Shown one piece after another: positions 1 through 7,301 of a stretch of 14,473 nucleotides of DNA; position 1 is the first letter of the stretch; each line of letters starts with the position of its first letter. Under the pieces are notes generated by a model. That model was not told where the DNA came from, ran no database searches, and saw nothing but the letters and a program-made list of their open reading frames with translations. Source of the stretch: Treponema sp. (GTDB lineage: Bacteria > Spirochaetota > Spirochaetia > Treponematales > Treponemataceae); NCBI GenBank assembly GCA_012513125.1, contig JAAZCS010000028.1:1-14473 (forward strand), read 5' to 3'. A program made the translations under genes and the position numbers.

Positions 1-230
1 TCATCATACTCGATAGGAGTATGCAAACTATTTACAAATCTATCCCTAAGCTCAAAACCTTCTGCTGAAGTCCATTCTTGCAAAGAATAAATTTTTTCAT
101 TATCTACTTCAACATGATTTACTTTTTCAATAATAGTATTTTTTTCAGCATCAACAGCATACTGTTTAGTCTGATCATCAAGAGATGCAATAATATCATT
201 TAAAAGTTCATCAGTTAATGAAAATACCAT
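1..230 (-). CDS. UPF0158 family protein, partial (C-terminus outside window)
   Basis: The gene starts at the ATG at 230-228 and reads leftward off the window, giving about 76 residues. The translation begins MVFSLTDELLNDIIASLDDQ and continues with a conserved-looking stretch, W-x-S-x-E-G-F-E-L-R-D-R-F-V, then a P-I-E-Y-D-E-like end. The acidic, helical N-terminus followed by a WxSxEGFxLRxxFVxxL segment resembles UPF0158 (PF03682) proteins, small soluble proteins of unknown function; this is recognition by eye. It starts only 3 nt after the clpP stop and has no obvious Shine-Dalgarno (the preceding bases are the end of clpP), so it is probably translated by coupling from the clpP mRNA. No function can be assigned. 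Confidence 0.6.
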   Translation of the reverse strand, partial: MVFSLTDELLNDIIASLDDQTKQYAVDAEKNTIIEKVNHVEVDNEKIYSLQEWTSAEGFELRDRFVNSLHTPIEYD

Positions 231-233
231 ATT

Positions 234-848
234 TTATTTTGGCAAATCAGAACGATTTTGAATCTTTGCGCTTATAAGCCCGTATTCAACCGCTTCCGAA
301 CAATCCAACCAGTGGTCTCTATCTGTATCTTTTGTAACTTGTTCTAAAGGAGTTCCTGTTTCATCGGCTATAATCTTATTCAACAAAGCATGTGTTTTTT
401 CCAATTCTCTTGCATGAATTTGAATATCTGTAGCAACACCACCAATTCCACTCATTGGTTGATGTATTAAATAACGACTATTTGGCAAACCAACTCTCTT
501 TTCTTTTGGCACAGAAAGAAGAATTATTGTGGCTGCACTTGCAATTAAACCCATTCCAATTAATACAACTGGAGCTTTGATAAATCTAATCATATCAAAA
601 ATAGCAAATCCTGCATCAACATCACCACCAGGTGAATCTATATACATATAAATCGTCTTTTTTGCATCATCAGCTTCTAGAACCAACAACTGTCTAACAA
701 TTTTTTCCGCCAAATCTTTGTTGATTTCGCCTGAAAGAATAATCTGCCTTGTTTTCAAAAACTTTTCAGTTAAAGGATCGGGCATTTCTGGTGTTTTTTT
801 AGTTTCATCTTCATCATTAAAAATAGGAGACTCATAAATTGATTTCAT
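234..848 (-). CDS. clpP: ATP-dependent Clp protease proteolytic subunit ClpP (second paralogue type)
   Basis: This is a 204-residue serine protease subunit that forms tetradecameric chambers fed by ClpX or ClpA/C-type unfoldases in the cytoplasm. The catalytic triad is visible: Ser104 in LIASAAT, His129 in RYLIHQPMSG, and Asp178 in the DTDRDHW segment, which aligns with E. coli DTERD. The substrate-binding strand IDSPGGDVDAG (70-80) is also present. The residues around the serine (GMGLIASAATIILL) differ from the usual GQAASMGAxLL, and the first 25 residues are acidic and Pro-rich (NDEDETKK). Both features suggest the divergent second ClpP found in many spirochaetes rather than the housekeeping copy; no clpX follows it. 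The ATG at 848 has a GGAG Shine-Dalgarno about 5 nt upstream and a good promoter at 910-882. The length is normal for the family. Confidence 0.95.
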   Translation of the reverse strand: MKSIYESPIFNDEDETKKTPEMPDPLTEKFLKTRQIILSGEINKDLAEKIVRQLLVLEADDAKKTIYMYIDSPGGDVDAGFAIFDMIRFIKAPVVLIGMGLIASAATIILLSVPKEKRVGLPNSRYLIHQPMSGIGGVATDIQIHARELEKTHALLNKIIADETGTPLEQVTKDTDRDHWLDCSEAVEYGLISAKIQNRSDLPK

Positions 849-881
849 TCTTACTCCAAAATCACTTAAATATATAACTTT

Positions 882-910
882 AATATAGCGAAAGAACAGC
901 CATTTTTCAA
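882..910 (-). promoter_or_regulatory. sigma70-type promoter of clpP
   Basis: On the minus strand a -35 TTGAAA (910-905) and a -10 TATATT (887-882) are separated by exactly 17 nt; each matches consensus at 5 of 6 positions. Transcription would start near 875, giving a leader of about 27 nt that contains the clpP Shine-Dalgarno. Confidence 0.7.
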
Positions 911-933
911 GCCGAATAATCCTTCAACACCTC

Positions 934-965
934 TTAATCAAACGAAAACGATTTCGCTTGATTAA
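934..965. promoter_or_regulatory. LacI-family operator-like dyad (probable autoregulatory site)
   Basis: A 32-bp inverted repeat has arms TTAATCAAACGAAA (934-947) and TTTCGCTTGATTAA (952-965), complementary at 13 of 14 positions and separated by ACGA. Its core, GAAAACGATTTC, has the central CG step and flanking A/T runs expected of LacI/GalR-family operators. The right arm contains the -35 hexamer of the regulator gene's promoter, so a bound repressor would block RNA polymerase there. It lies 59 or more bases upstream of the predicted clpP start site, so an effect on clpP is less likely. The site is seen directly; its use by the adjacent regulator is inferred. Confidence 0.75.
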
Positions 966-986
966 AACTTTGTCTGTCACTACAAT
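958..986 (+). promoter_or_regulatory. promoter of the LacI-family regulator gene
   Basis: A -35 TTGATT (958-963) and a -10 TACAAT (981-986) have a 17-nt spacer. The predicted start is near 993, leaving a leader of about 20 nt that carries a GGGAG Shine-Dalgarno (1002-1006). The -35 lies inside the right arm of the palindrome at 934-965. Confidence 0.65.
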
Positions 987-1012
987 TATATGGTAAGATT
1001 TGGGAGTTTTTA

Positions 1013-2026
1013 GTGATAACATTAAAAGATGTCGCAAAAGAATGCAATGTTTCATTTTCAACAGTTAGCAAGGCTCTAAAAAATAGTTCAGAAATCAGTC
1101 CTGAAACGATTAGACAAATTCAAAAAAAAGCAACTGAAATGGGTTATCATCCAAACATAGCTGCAAGAACGCTTCGGACAAACAAAGCTTTTGATATTGG
1201 CGTCATCTTTGAAGATAAAACTGGAAGCGGTCTTCAACATCAATATTTTGCAAAAATCATCAGTGGATTGCAAAAAACAGCACAAAAATACGGATACGAA
1301 ATTACTTTTACAGGGCGAACAACTCCATCCGATTCTTTTTTTGACTATTATAATCATATTAAATCAAGAAATTTTGATGGCGTTACAATTTTATCAGCAG
1401 ATTTCACAAAAAAAGATATTCAAAAATTAGTTCACAGCGAAATTCCCACTGTTACACTTGATTATTTTTATGATAGAAATCACACGTATATTATGAGCGA
1501 TAACGACAAAGGAATGCGAGAACTTGTTGAATATGCAATCTCCATGGGACATAAAAAAATAGCACTAATTCACGGTGAAAATACTTTCGTTACAAAAGAA
1601 AGAACAAACATTTTTTTAGAAATAATTAAAGACCACGGAATTTCAATTCCAAGCGAATATTTAGTTGAAGCAATGTATCACGACCCAAAAGCGAGTGAAA
1701 TAGCAACAAAATACTTGCTATCTCTTGATGATAAACCAACTTGCATTTTCTATCCTGATGATTATTCTGCCCTTGGAGGCATACAAGTTCTAAACAAATT
1801 GAATCTGACTCCAGGAAAAGACATCAGTATTGCAGGATATGACGGAATTATGTTGACATCTCTTTTAGTTCCTCCTCTTACAACTTATGAACAAGATGGC
1901 GAAACAATCGGAAAATTAATGGTCGAAAATTTGATTAACAAGATTGAAAATAATAATGATGTTAATTGCCAAAGAATTTTAGTTACAGGACACCTTTTAA
2001 AAGGCGGAAGTATAGCTAAAATATAA
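1013..2026 (+). CDS. LacI/GalR-family transcriptional regulator
   Basis: This 337-residue protein has the classic two-part layout. An N-terminal helix-turn-helix (residues 2-21, TLKDVAKECNVSFSTVSKAL) is followed by a hinge (NIAARTLRT, 48-56), whose Leu54 occupies the place of the Leu that LacI-family proteins insert at the central CG of their operators. The rest is a periplasmic-binding-protein-like sensor domain (about 60-337) with typical family stretches such as GHKKIALIHG, PTCIFYPDD and ISIAGYDG. The start is GTG at 1013, supported by GGGAG at 1002-1006; there is no better ATG, and the helix-turn-helix begins immediately. The effector is unknown; the family usually senses sugars or nucleotides. 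The operator-like dyad just upstream suggests autoregulation, and the aminotransferase gene 37 nt downstream is the likely co-regulated partner. Confidence 0.92.
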   Translation: MITLKDVAKECNVSFSTVSKALKNSSEISPETIRQIQKKATEMGYHPNIAARTLRTNKAFDIGVIFEDKTGSGLQHQYFAKIISGLQKTAQKYGYEITFTGRTTPSDSFFDYYNHIKSRNFDGVTILSADFTKKDIQKLVHSEIPTVTLDYFYDRNHTYIMSDNDKGMRELVEYAISMGHKKIALIHGENTFVTKERTNIFLEIIKDHGISIPSEYLVEAMYHDPKASEIATKYLLSLDDKPTCIFYPDDYSALGGIQVLNKLNLTPGKDISIAGYDGIMLTSLLVPPLTTYEQDGETIGKLMVENLINKIENNNDVNCQRILVTGHLLKGGSIAKI

Positions 2027-2051
2027 GTTTTTATGTAGAATGATTGTTCAA

Positions 2052-2057
2052 AGAGGT
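2052..2057 (+). promoter_or_regulatory. Shine-Dalgarno that fixes the aminotransferase start
   Basis: AGAGGT ends 6 nt before the ATG at 2064. It lies downstream of the alternative ATG at 2040, which has only A/T-rich sequence before it, so 2064 is the preferred start. Confidence 0.65.
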
Positions 2058-2063
2058 AATTCT

Positions 2064-3236
2064 ATGGACAAAAAAATTGCAAATAACTACGGAAGTTTTG
2101 ACTTAACTTTTGTAAAAGGAAAAGGTTCAACACTTTATTCTGAAGATGGCAAAAAATACATCGATTTTATTTCAGGTATAGGCGTAAATTGCCTTGGTCA
2201 TAATTACCGTCCATTAGTAAAAGCTATTTCAAATCAAGTAAAAAAAGAAATTCATATATCAAATTATTATTTTTCTGACATAGGCAAAACTTTTGCTGAT
2301 GAATTATTACAAATAACAGATTTTTCAGGAGCTTTTTTAGGCAATTCTGGAGCAGAAGCAAATGAAGCAGCAATTAAATTGGCAAGGAAATATGGACAGC
2401 AAAATGGTGGCGAAAAACGAAAAACAATTGTTACACTTGAACAGTCATTTCACGGAAGAACACTTGCCACTTTAACAGCTACAGGGCAGCAAAAATTTCA
2501 TCCTGACAGCTTTGCACCATACCCACAAGGATTTAAGACTATAAAACCAAATGATTACGAATCTTTGAATAATGCATTTGATGAAACAACTGCCGCACTT
2601 TTTGTAGAATGTATTCAGGGTGAAGGCGGTGTTAATTTAATTGACAAAGAATGGATAAAAAAAGCAAGCGAGCTGGCAAGAAAAGCCGGAGCCATTGTTA
2701 TGACTGATGAAGTTCAAACTGGCGTTTCTAGAACAGGAACTTTCCTTGCAAGTGATTATCTGGATTTTAATCCTGATGTTGTTACATTGGCAAAAGGAAT
2801 TGCAGGTGGCGTTCCGATGGGAGTATGTCTTTACAGAGGAAAAGCAGCAAATGTTTTTGTTGCCGGTGACCATCAATCAACATTTGGCGGAAACCCTTTA
2901 GCATGTGCCGCTGGACATGTTGTTCTTAATACTGTTACTGATGCTGATTTTTTAAATAGAGTTTGCTATGCCGGAGACTATATCAGAGGCAGAATTTCTA
3001 GTTGGAATCTTCCAATTGTAAAAGATGTAAGAGGACGAGGTTTGATGATTGGAACTCAAATTGATTCTTCAATAAAACCTTTTGACATTGAAGTAAAATG
3101 CCTTGAAAAAGGATTATGCACAACTACAGCCGGAAGTGATGTAGTAAGATTTCTTCCACCTCTAAATATTAGTGACGATGAAATTGAACAAGGATTAGCC
3201 ATTTATCAAGAAGTATTGCAATCCTTTTGTAAATAA
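2064..3236 (+). CDS. argD: acetylornithine-type class III aminotransferase (PLP-dependent)
   Basis: This is a class III (fold type I) aminotransferase of about 390 residues, the usual ArgD length. It should catalyse N-acetylornithine + 2-oxoglutarate conversion in arginine biosynthesis, or the related succinyl-diaminopimelate step for lysine. Visible motifs (numbered from this start) are GNSGAEANEAAIKLAR at 93-108 (PLP-phosphate loop), FHGR at 129-132, ECIQGEGGV (a substrate-carboxylate region), TDEVQTG with Asp215 for the pyridine nitrogen, and LAKGIAGGVP with Lys244 as the Schiff-base lysine, then STFGGNPLACA. An in-frame ATG at 2040 would add eight residues, but it lacks a ribosome site; the ATG at 2064 has AGAGGT (2052-2057) about 6 nt upstream and fits the family N-terminus. 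No other arginine gene is present. Ornithine or 4-aminobutyrate transaminase is a less likely alternative. Confidence 0.85.
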   Translation: MDKKIANNYGSFDLTFVKGKGSTLYSEDGKKYIDFISGIGVNCLGHNYRPLVKAISNQVKKEIHISNYYFSDIGKTFADELLQITDFSGAFLGNSGAEANEAAIKLARKYGQQNGGEKRKTIVTLEQSFHGRTLATLTATGQQKFHPDSFAPYPQGFKTIKPNDYESLNNAFDETTAALFVECIQGEGGVNLIDKEWIKKASELARKAGAIVMTDEVQTGVSRTGTFLASDYLDFNPDVVTLAKGIAGGVPMGVCLYRGKAANVFVAGDHQSTFGGNPLACAAGHVVLNTVTDADFLNRVCYAGDYIRGRISSWNLPIVKDVRGRGLMIGTQIDSSIKPFDIEVKCLEKGLCTTTAGSDVVRFLPPLNISDDEIEQGLAIYQEVLQSFCK

Positions 3237-3289
3237 ACATAGAATCTTTTAGTACATTCAGAAATTTTTTATTTAAAAGTAATAATGAT

Positions 3290-6200
3290 ATGAAATTTAA
3301 GAAATTCTATTTATTTTTAATCTTACTTAATGTAACATCTCTTTTTGCCAACGTTCTTAATCATCCAAGGAAAATTAATGTAATTTCAACAGAATATTTT
3401 GACATTATTTTTCCATCTGAATGCACTTTTTTTGCAGATCTTGTTTCGGAACATGCTGATTCATTCTATTTAGATGCTTGTGAAAAATTAAACGCCTCTG
3501 AAAAGTTCAGACTTCCAATTGTGATTTCGCCTGATTCTGATGTGTTATCTGTTGAATACGCCCCTTCTCCATATAATAGAATTGTTATTTACAGTTCTCT
3601 GCCTAAAAAAGACATAACATTTTATGAAGACGATCTTCTGTCTTTGTTAAATAAAGAAATTGTCATCATGACGGCTCGTACAAAACGAGATAAAAATCTG
3701 AAATTTATTGCAAATATCGTTGGTGGTGATTTGTTACAGCCTTCATATATTTTAAATGCACCTTATTCATTTGTTGAAGGAATTAATTTTGTTTCAGATG
3801 ATGATAAAGAAAAGCCATTATTAAAAGATAAATATTCACTGCAACTTTTGGCACAAGCTAAATCAGAAAAAAAGTTTCCATCTTGGTTTCAAATGTCTGG
3901 ATCTAGGGATATTTATCCAAAAAATGATTTAAGCATTGCTGCAATGTCTGGGTTTTCAGCATATATTCAACAAAGATGGGGATTTTCAAAATATATTGAT
4001 TTATGGAATGAATTTGAAAGTTTTCATCCAATAAAATTGTTTAAAGGCACTTTCGAAAAAAACTATGGAATTTCATTAAAACAAGCTTGGGCAGATTTTG
4101 AAGAGTCAATTCCCTTGCCAACTGACTTAATCGACGAAGAAGAGCTTGATACTATTTCAGAAAAAATGCTCTCTTTTGATAAAGACGGTCTTTATGAACA
4201 TCTAATCAGTACACCCTACGGATTTGTTTGGTTTGATAATCTAAAACATGAAGTTTCACTTTTTTCTGATAACAATCTTATTTCAAACACAAGGACATTT
4301 CTGTTTTTTGCTTCTGATGTTACATCCCTAAATTCTTCACCTGACGGCAGATTTTTGATTGTATCTTTTTCTAGAACATCAAACCGAAATAATTTAATGG
4401 AAGATTGTATTCTTATCTTTGATTTAAAACGACTTGTTTTTTTGGAAGAATCATACCCATTAAGAAGTGCATGCATTCTTGAAACTAATGACCAATTTTA
4501 TGCAATAGCGGGAATAAATATAAAGGATACTCTGGCTGAGTTACAAATAATTCCTTCTTCAGAAATCAACGAAATTTTGGCAGATGAAAGAGAAATTGAC
4601 TATTCTTCTTCAAAAAAAATTATTTATTCAAAAATATTCAACTACTCGCAAACACCTTACTCATTATGTTCAATGAATACAAATGAACTTTCTTATTTAC
4701 TTAATTCAGATAATAAAACATATTTTTGCAGTTTTGATATACAAACAAATAAAGAAAAGATTTTTGAAGTAAAAGATTCATCGGGTAATAATATTACGCT
4801 TTATAATCTTCATAGAAGTCATACTCATTTGAACAGCATAAATAATGAGAATTTATCAGAATTTGTATACACATTTCAATTCTTTGATAATTCAGACATA
4901 TCATTTATAAAAACTGGAATAATTACTATTGATGAGGATTTTAATCCTGTAAAAGTTCTACTACAAGATAAAAATGTATCAGGTGGAATTATCAGCTTGG
5001 CATTTGACAAAAATTCAGTTTTATTTTCAACAAGAAGATTTGAACATGATGAATTACGACGAATATCATTAGATAATTTATCTTTTATAAATGGAAATAT
5101 AATTAAAAGTGAAGAAAAAATAATAAAGGAACCTTCTGTTATTCCAGAATTCCAAATTACAAACACTAACAACAAAAAAATTACAAAACTTAATCAATAT
5201 TTCGTAAAAAAGTACACAGTTCTTCCATATTTATTTCACATAAGTGCAATACCTTTGATTTCCATTCTTGATTATTCTGATGAAAAATATGTAATCCAAC
5301 CGGGAATAGGCATTTCTTTTGTGACACAAAATGATCCGTTATTAAACAATAAAATTACATTCACTGCAAAATACAATTTTACAAACCCTATAGAAAATAT
5401 TGATATCATTTCTTCAACAAACGATTTTGATTCTATTCTGTATTTGTCCTATTCATTTGCAGAAAGTCTTACAAAACTTTTTTTTCTAACTGGGCAAAAA
5501 ACACTTTCTATTGATATTAAAAACAAATCAACACCTGTCGATATTGATCTCAATTCTATTGTTGATTTTTATGACAATGGACAGTATCAAATAAAAATAA
5601 ACACAAGCACAAATTGGGCTGTTCCATTAGGGATGACGTTTAAACACTTAAATCTTGGTTTAAAAAGTGAATTAAGAGCTTCTTCTATTTATTATGACTA
5701 TTCAACAAATACCTCATTGCTATTCAAATTTAATTATCCTTCAATTTTTGAATCCTATAGAACAATTAAACTATCATTCAATGGAGTTTTTTCAAATATC
5801 CATCAATATGGAATTTCACCTTATGAAAAAAGAGGTTTTTCCTTTGGTTTGAACATTTATTCACTTTGGGATTTTTATTTAATTGATGATAATGAATATC
5901 AACGCCAAGAATACTATGTAGAATTTCTTGACTCGCCAACTATAGAAAGTTATATCGACTATCTAACTTTTGAAAATGATACACTTGACGGTCCTTCTCA
6001 AATTAACTTGAATATTTTTGCTTCTCTTCAAATCCCACAATTAACACCTCTTCAAAATGTTGATAATTGGATTTTATCTGTACCAGCTACTATTAATGTA
6101 AATCTCTTTAGAAAAACTGGAGAAGCTTTTACATCAAATGCTGAAATACTTTTAATTGGAAAAGAAATTCAAAATGGTATACCAGCTTTATTATTATATT

Positions 6201-6472
6201 TTGAACGTGCAGGATTAATTCTGGGATATAATTTTACGTTGAATTATAATCGTTTTCTCATCAGTACACCTGATCTTAGAAACTTTGAAACATATCAAAA
6301 TATTTTCTCAAATACAGTATTAAGCGATTATGCCTATTTGAAATTAAACATCGATTTTTCCCCTGTTGTAGGTAAATACTCAACTTACAAGTTCTCAGCC
6401 AATCTAAATTTTAATTATTATATTAGAACTAACACTTTCAAAGTGAACTTTGGATTTTCCATAAATAAATAA
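3290..6472 (+). CDS. large exported envelope protein: inactive peptidase-MA-like domain, propeller-like middle, C-terminal beta-barrel-like region
   Basis: This 1060-residue protein has a signal peptide (MKFKK plus a hydrophobic core, likely cut after LFA at residue 20). Residues 30-275 follow the layout of gluzincin 'peptidase MA-like' domains: EYFDIIFPSE, an A-D-S-F-Y helix, a helix where HExxH is expected, then an EG motif (FVEGIN, Glu163), a FPSWFQMSGSRDIYP segment and a C-terminal WADF. At the HExxH site it reads KEIVI (122-126), so both zinc histidines are gone and peptidase activity is unlikely. Residues about 300-640 carry beta-rich repeats including a TolB-like SPDGRFLIVSF near 349. 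From about 644 to the end there are alternating aromatic/hydrophobic strands and an N-D-P-L-L-N-N-K motif reminiscent of Omp85/D15-like barrels, ending FKVNFGFSINK. It probably resides in the outer membrane. The start has only a weak ribosome site. It lies 53 nt after argD. Function unknown. Confidence 0.75.
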   Translation: MKFKKFYLFLILLNVTSLFANVLNHPRKINVISTEYFDIIFPSECTFFADLVSEHADSFYLDACEKLNASEKFRLPIVISPDSDVLSVEYAPSPYNRIVIYSSLPKKDITFYEDDLLSLLNKEIVIMTARTKRDKNLKFIANIVGGDLLQPSYILNAPYSFVEGINFVSDDDKEKPLLKDKYSLQLLAQAKSEKKFPSWFQMSGSRDIYPKNDLSIAAMSGFSAYIQQRWGFSKYIDLWNEFESFHPIKLFKGTFEKNYGISLKQAWADFEESIPLPTDLIDEEELDTISEKMLSFDKDGLYEHLISTPYGFVWFDNLKHEVSLFSDNNLISNTRTFLFFASDVTSLNSSPDGRFLIVSFSRTSNRNNLMEDCILIFDLKRLVFLEESYPLRSACILETNDQFYAIAGINIKDTLAELQIIPSSEINEILADEREIDYSSSKKIIYSKIFNYSQTPYSLCSMNTNELSYLLNSDNKTYFCSFDIQTNKEKIFEVKDSSGNNITLYNLHRSHTHLNSINNENLSEFVYTFQFFDNSDISFIKTGIITIDEDFNPVKVLLQDKNVSGGIISLAFDKNSVLFSTRRFEHDELRRISLDNLSFINGNIIKSEEKIIKEPSVIPEFQITNTNNKKITKLNQYFVKKYTVLPYLFHISAIPLISILDYSDEKYVIQPGIGISFVTQNDPLLNNKITFTAKYNFTNPIENIDIISSTNDFDSILYLSYSFAESLTKLFFLTGQKTLSIDIKNKSTPVDIDLNSIVDFYDNGQYQIKINTSTNWAVPLGMTFKHLNLGLKSELRASSIYYDYSTNTSLLFKFNYPSIFESYRTIKLSFNGVFSNIHQYGISPYEKRGFSFGLNIYSLWDFYLIDDNEYQRQEYYVEFLDSPTIESYIDYLTFENDTLDGPSQINLNIFASLQIPQLTPLQNVDNWILSVPATINVNLFRKTGEAFTSNAEILLIGKEIQNGIPALLLYFERAGLILGYNFTLNYNRFLISTPDLRNFETYQNIFSNTVLSDYAYLKLNIDFSPVVGKYSTYKFSANLNFNYYIRTNTFKVNFGFSINK

Positions 6473-6474
6473 AA

Positions 6475-6505
6475 AAACCATTCCGAATAAAATCCGAAAT
6501 GGTTT
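6475..6505. terminator. convergent bidirectional terminator
   Basis: The 14-nt arms 6475-6488 and 6492-6505 (AAACCATTCCGAAT and ATCCGAAATGGTTT) pair at 12 of 14 positions around a 3-nt loop. On the minus strand the stem is followed by seven T's (6477-6471), a classical intrinsic terminator for adk. On the plus strand, downstream of the barrel-protein gene, the T-rich tail is shorter. The element begins 3 nt after the plus-strand stop codon at 6472. Confidence 0.8.
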
Positions 6506-6528
6506 AATTAGAAAAAAAACTAATTAAA
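6503..6528. repeat. second inverted repeat abutting the adk stop
   Basis: TTTAATTAG (6503-6511) and CTAATTAAA (6520-6528) are perfectly complementary around a run of eight A's. The repeat overlaps the end of the terminator stem and the adk stop codon (6526-6524). It may be a backup minus-strand termination or 3'-end stabilising hairpin. Confidence 0.5.
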
Positions 6529-7150
6529 ATATTTTTTTAAATTCTTTCAAAAGAACATCTGTTTCTATTGAAGCATCTAAATCAGTTATAGCACCTTTTT
6601 CTTTAAAAAAATTGATTAAAGGTTCTGTTTGTTCTCTATAAACATCCATTCTGTGAAGAATAGATTCGCTCTTATCATCGTCGCGTTGATATAGTTCACC
6701 GCCACATTTATCACAAACACCTTCAACTTTTGGTGGAAGTGTTAGAACATTAAAGTTCGCTCCGCAAGATTTGCAAACACGTCTTGTTGAAAGACGGCGA
6801 ATTACAGCTTCATCTGCAATAACAAAATTTACTACTTTTACATCAGAACAAATAGATGTGAACATCTGTGCTTGAGGTATTGTTCTTGGAAATCCATCCA
6901 AAATAAAACCATTTGCTACATCAGGGGCAGAAAGTCTGTCTTTTACCAATTCACAAGTTACTTCATCACTAACCAAAGCACCAGAATCAATAATTGCCTT
7001 AACTTTAATTCCAAGTGGAGTTTGATTTTTAATCGCAGCACGGAAAATATCCCCTGTTGAAATGTGAGGAATTTTGTAATCAGCAGCAACTTTAACAGCC
7101 AATGAACCTTTACCAGCTCCCGGTGGTCCTAAAAAAATAAAATTATTCAT
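6524..7150 (-). CDS. adk: adenylate kinase with zinc-binding lid
   Basis: This 208-residue cytoplasmic enzyme catalyses ATP + AMP to 2 ADP. Motifs are the P-loop GPPGAGKG (8-15), STGDIFR (31-37, AMP binding), DGFPRT (85-90), and a long-form LID with four cysteines, C126-x2-C129 and C146-x2-C149, which is the structural zinc site found in many Gram-positive and some other bacterial adenylate kinases. The ATG at 7150 has a strong AGGAGA Shine-Dalgarno (7160-7155). It lies downstream of ettA and purB on the same strand, forming an adenine-nucleotide cluster. Its leader is unusual: a hairpin ending in six T's abuts the Shine-Dalgarno. The gene ends in a good terminator. Confidence 0.97.
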   Translation of the reverse strand: MNNFIFLGPPGAGKGSLAVKVAADYKIPHISTGDIFRAAIKNQTPLGIKVKAIIDSGALVSDEVTCELVKDRLSAPDVANGFILDGFPRTIPQAQMFTSICSDVKVVNFVIADEAVIRRLSTRRVCKSCGANFNVLTLPPKVEGVCDKCGGELYQRDDDKSESILHRMDVYREQTEPLINFFKEKGAITDLDASIETDVLLKEFKKIF

Positions 7151-7161
7151 AATTTCTCCTA

Positions 7162-7207
7162 TAAAAAAGTTATGAGTAAAGCTTCAGCTTTAGGAATAAC
7201 TTTTTTA
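7162..7207 (-). terminator. terminator- or attenuator-like hairpin directly before the adk ribosome site
   Basis: Outer arms AAAAAAGTTAT (7163-7173) and ATAACTTTTTT (7196-7206) pair perfectly over 11 bp; T7162 and A7207 add one more pair. Inside, after a 3x3 internal loop, TAAAGC (7177-7182) and GCTTTA (7187-7192) pair around a TTCA loop. On the minus strand the stem ends in six T's (7168-7163) and, 2 nt later, the AGGAGA of adk. This could stop transcription arriving from ettA, attenuate it, or control access to the ribosome site. Confidence 0.65.
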
Positions 7208-7208
7208 C

Positions 7209-7228
7209 GCTGTTTTGCATAAAACAGC
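7209..7228. repeat. perfect 8-bp hairpin, second of four in the ettA-adk gap
   Basis: GCTGTTTT (7209-7216) and AAAACAGC (7221-7228) pair perfectly around GCAT. It sits 1 nt from the neighbouring hairpin at 7162-7207. A weak minus-strand -10-like TATATT (7234-7229) lies just upstream of it but lacks a recognisable -35. Confidence 0.65.
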
Positions 7229-7239
7229 AATATATATGA

Positions 7240-7256
7240 AGTTTGCAACGCAAACT
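7240..7256. repeat. perfect 7-bp hairpin, third of four in the ettA-adk gap
   Basis: AGTTTGC (7240-7246) and GCAAACT (7250-7256) pair perfectly around AAC. There is no T-run on either side, so it is not a classical terminator. Confidence 0.6.
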
Positions 7257-7259
7257 GCC

Positions 7260-7301
7260 TAATTAACACTGTGATTTAATATAAAATCACAGTGTTAATT
7301 A
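7260..7301. repeat. perfect 18-bp inverted repeat directly after the ettA stop
   Basis: TAATTAACACTGTGATTT (7260-7277) and AAATCACAGTGTTAATTA (7284-7301) are exact reverse complements around AATATA. It begins one base after the ettA stop codon (7305-7303). In RNA it would form a very stable stem at the ettA 3' end. There is no T-run after it, so a role in RNA 3'-end protection or a protein-binding site is as plausible as rho-independent termination. Confidence 0.8.

Noticed and set aside
934..965. The large dyad as a transcription terminator
   Set aside because: It lies between divergent genes where no transcript should end, has no T-run after the stem, and its CG-centred core fits an operator better.
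1088..1357. 89-residue open frame on the minus strand
   Set aside because: It lies wholly antisense to the LacI-family gene, has Cys/Phe-rich composition with no family resemblance, and no ribosome site.
2040..2063. Upstream ATG giving eight extra residues on the aminotransferase
   Set aside because: There is no ribosome site before it, while the ATG at 2064 has AGAGGT at good spacing and fits the family N-terminus.
7229..7257. Possible adk promoter with TATATT at 7234-7229 on the minus strand
   Set aside because: No acceptable -35 is found at 15-18 nt, and the run TATATAT is expected in AT-rich gaps; noted only as a weak possibility.
7162..7301. The hairpin series as a CRISPR array
   Set aside because: The palindromes differ in sequence and length and there are no regular repeat-spacer units.
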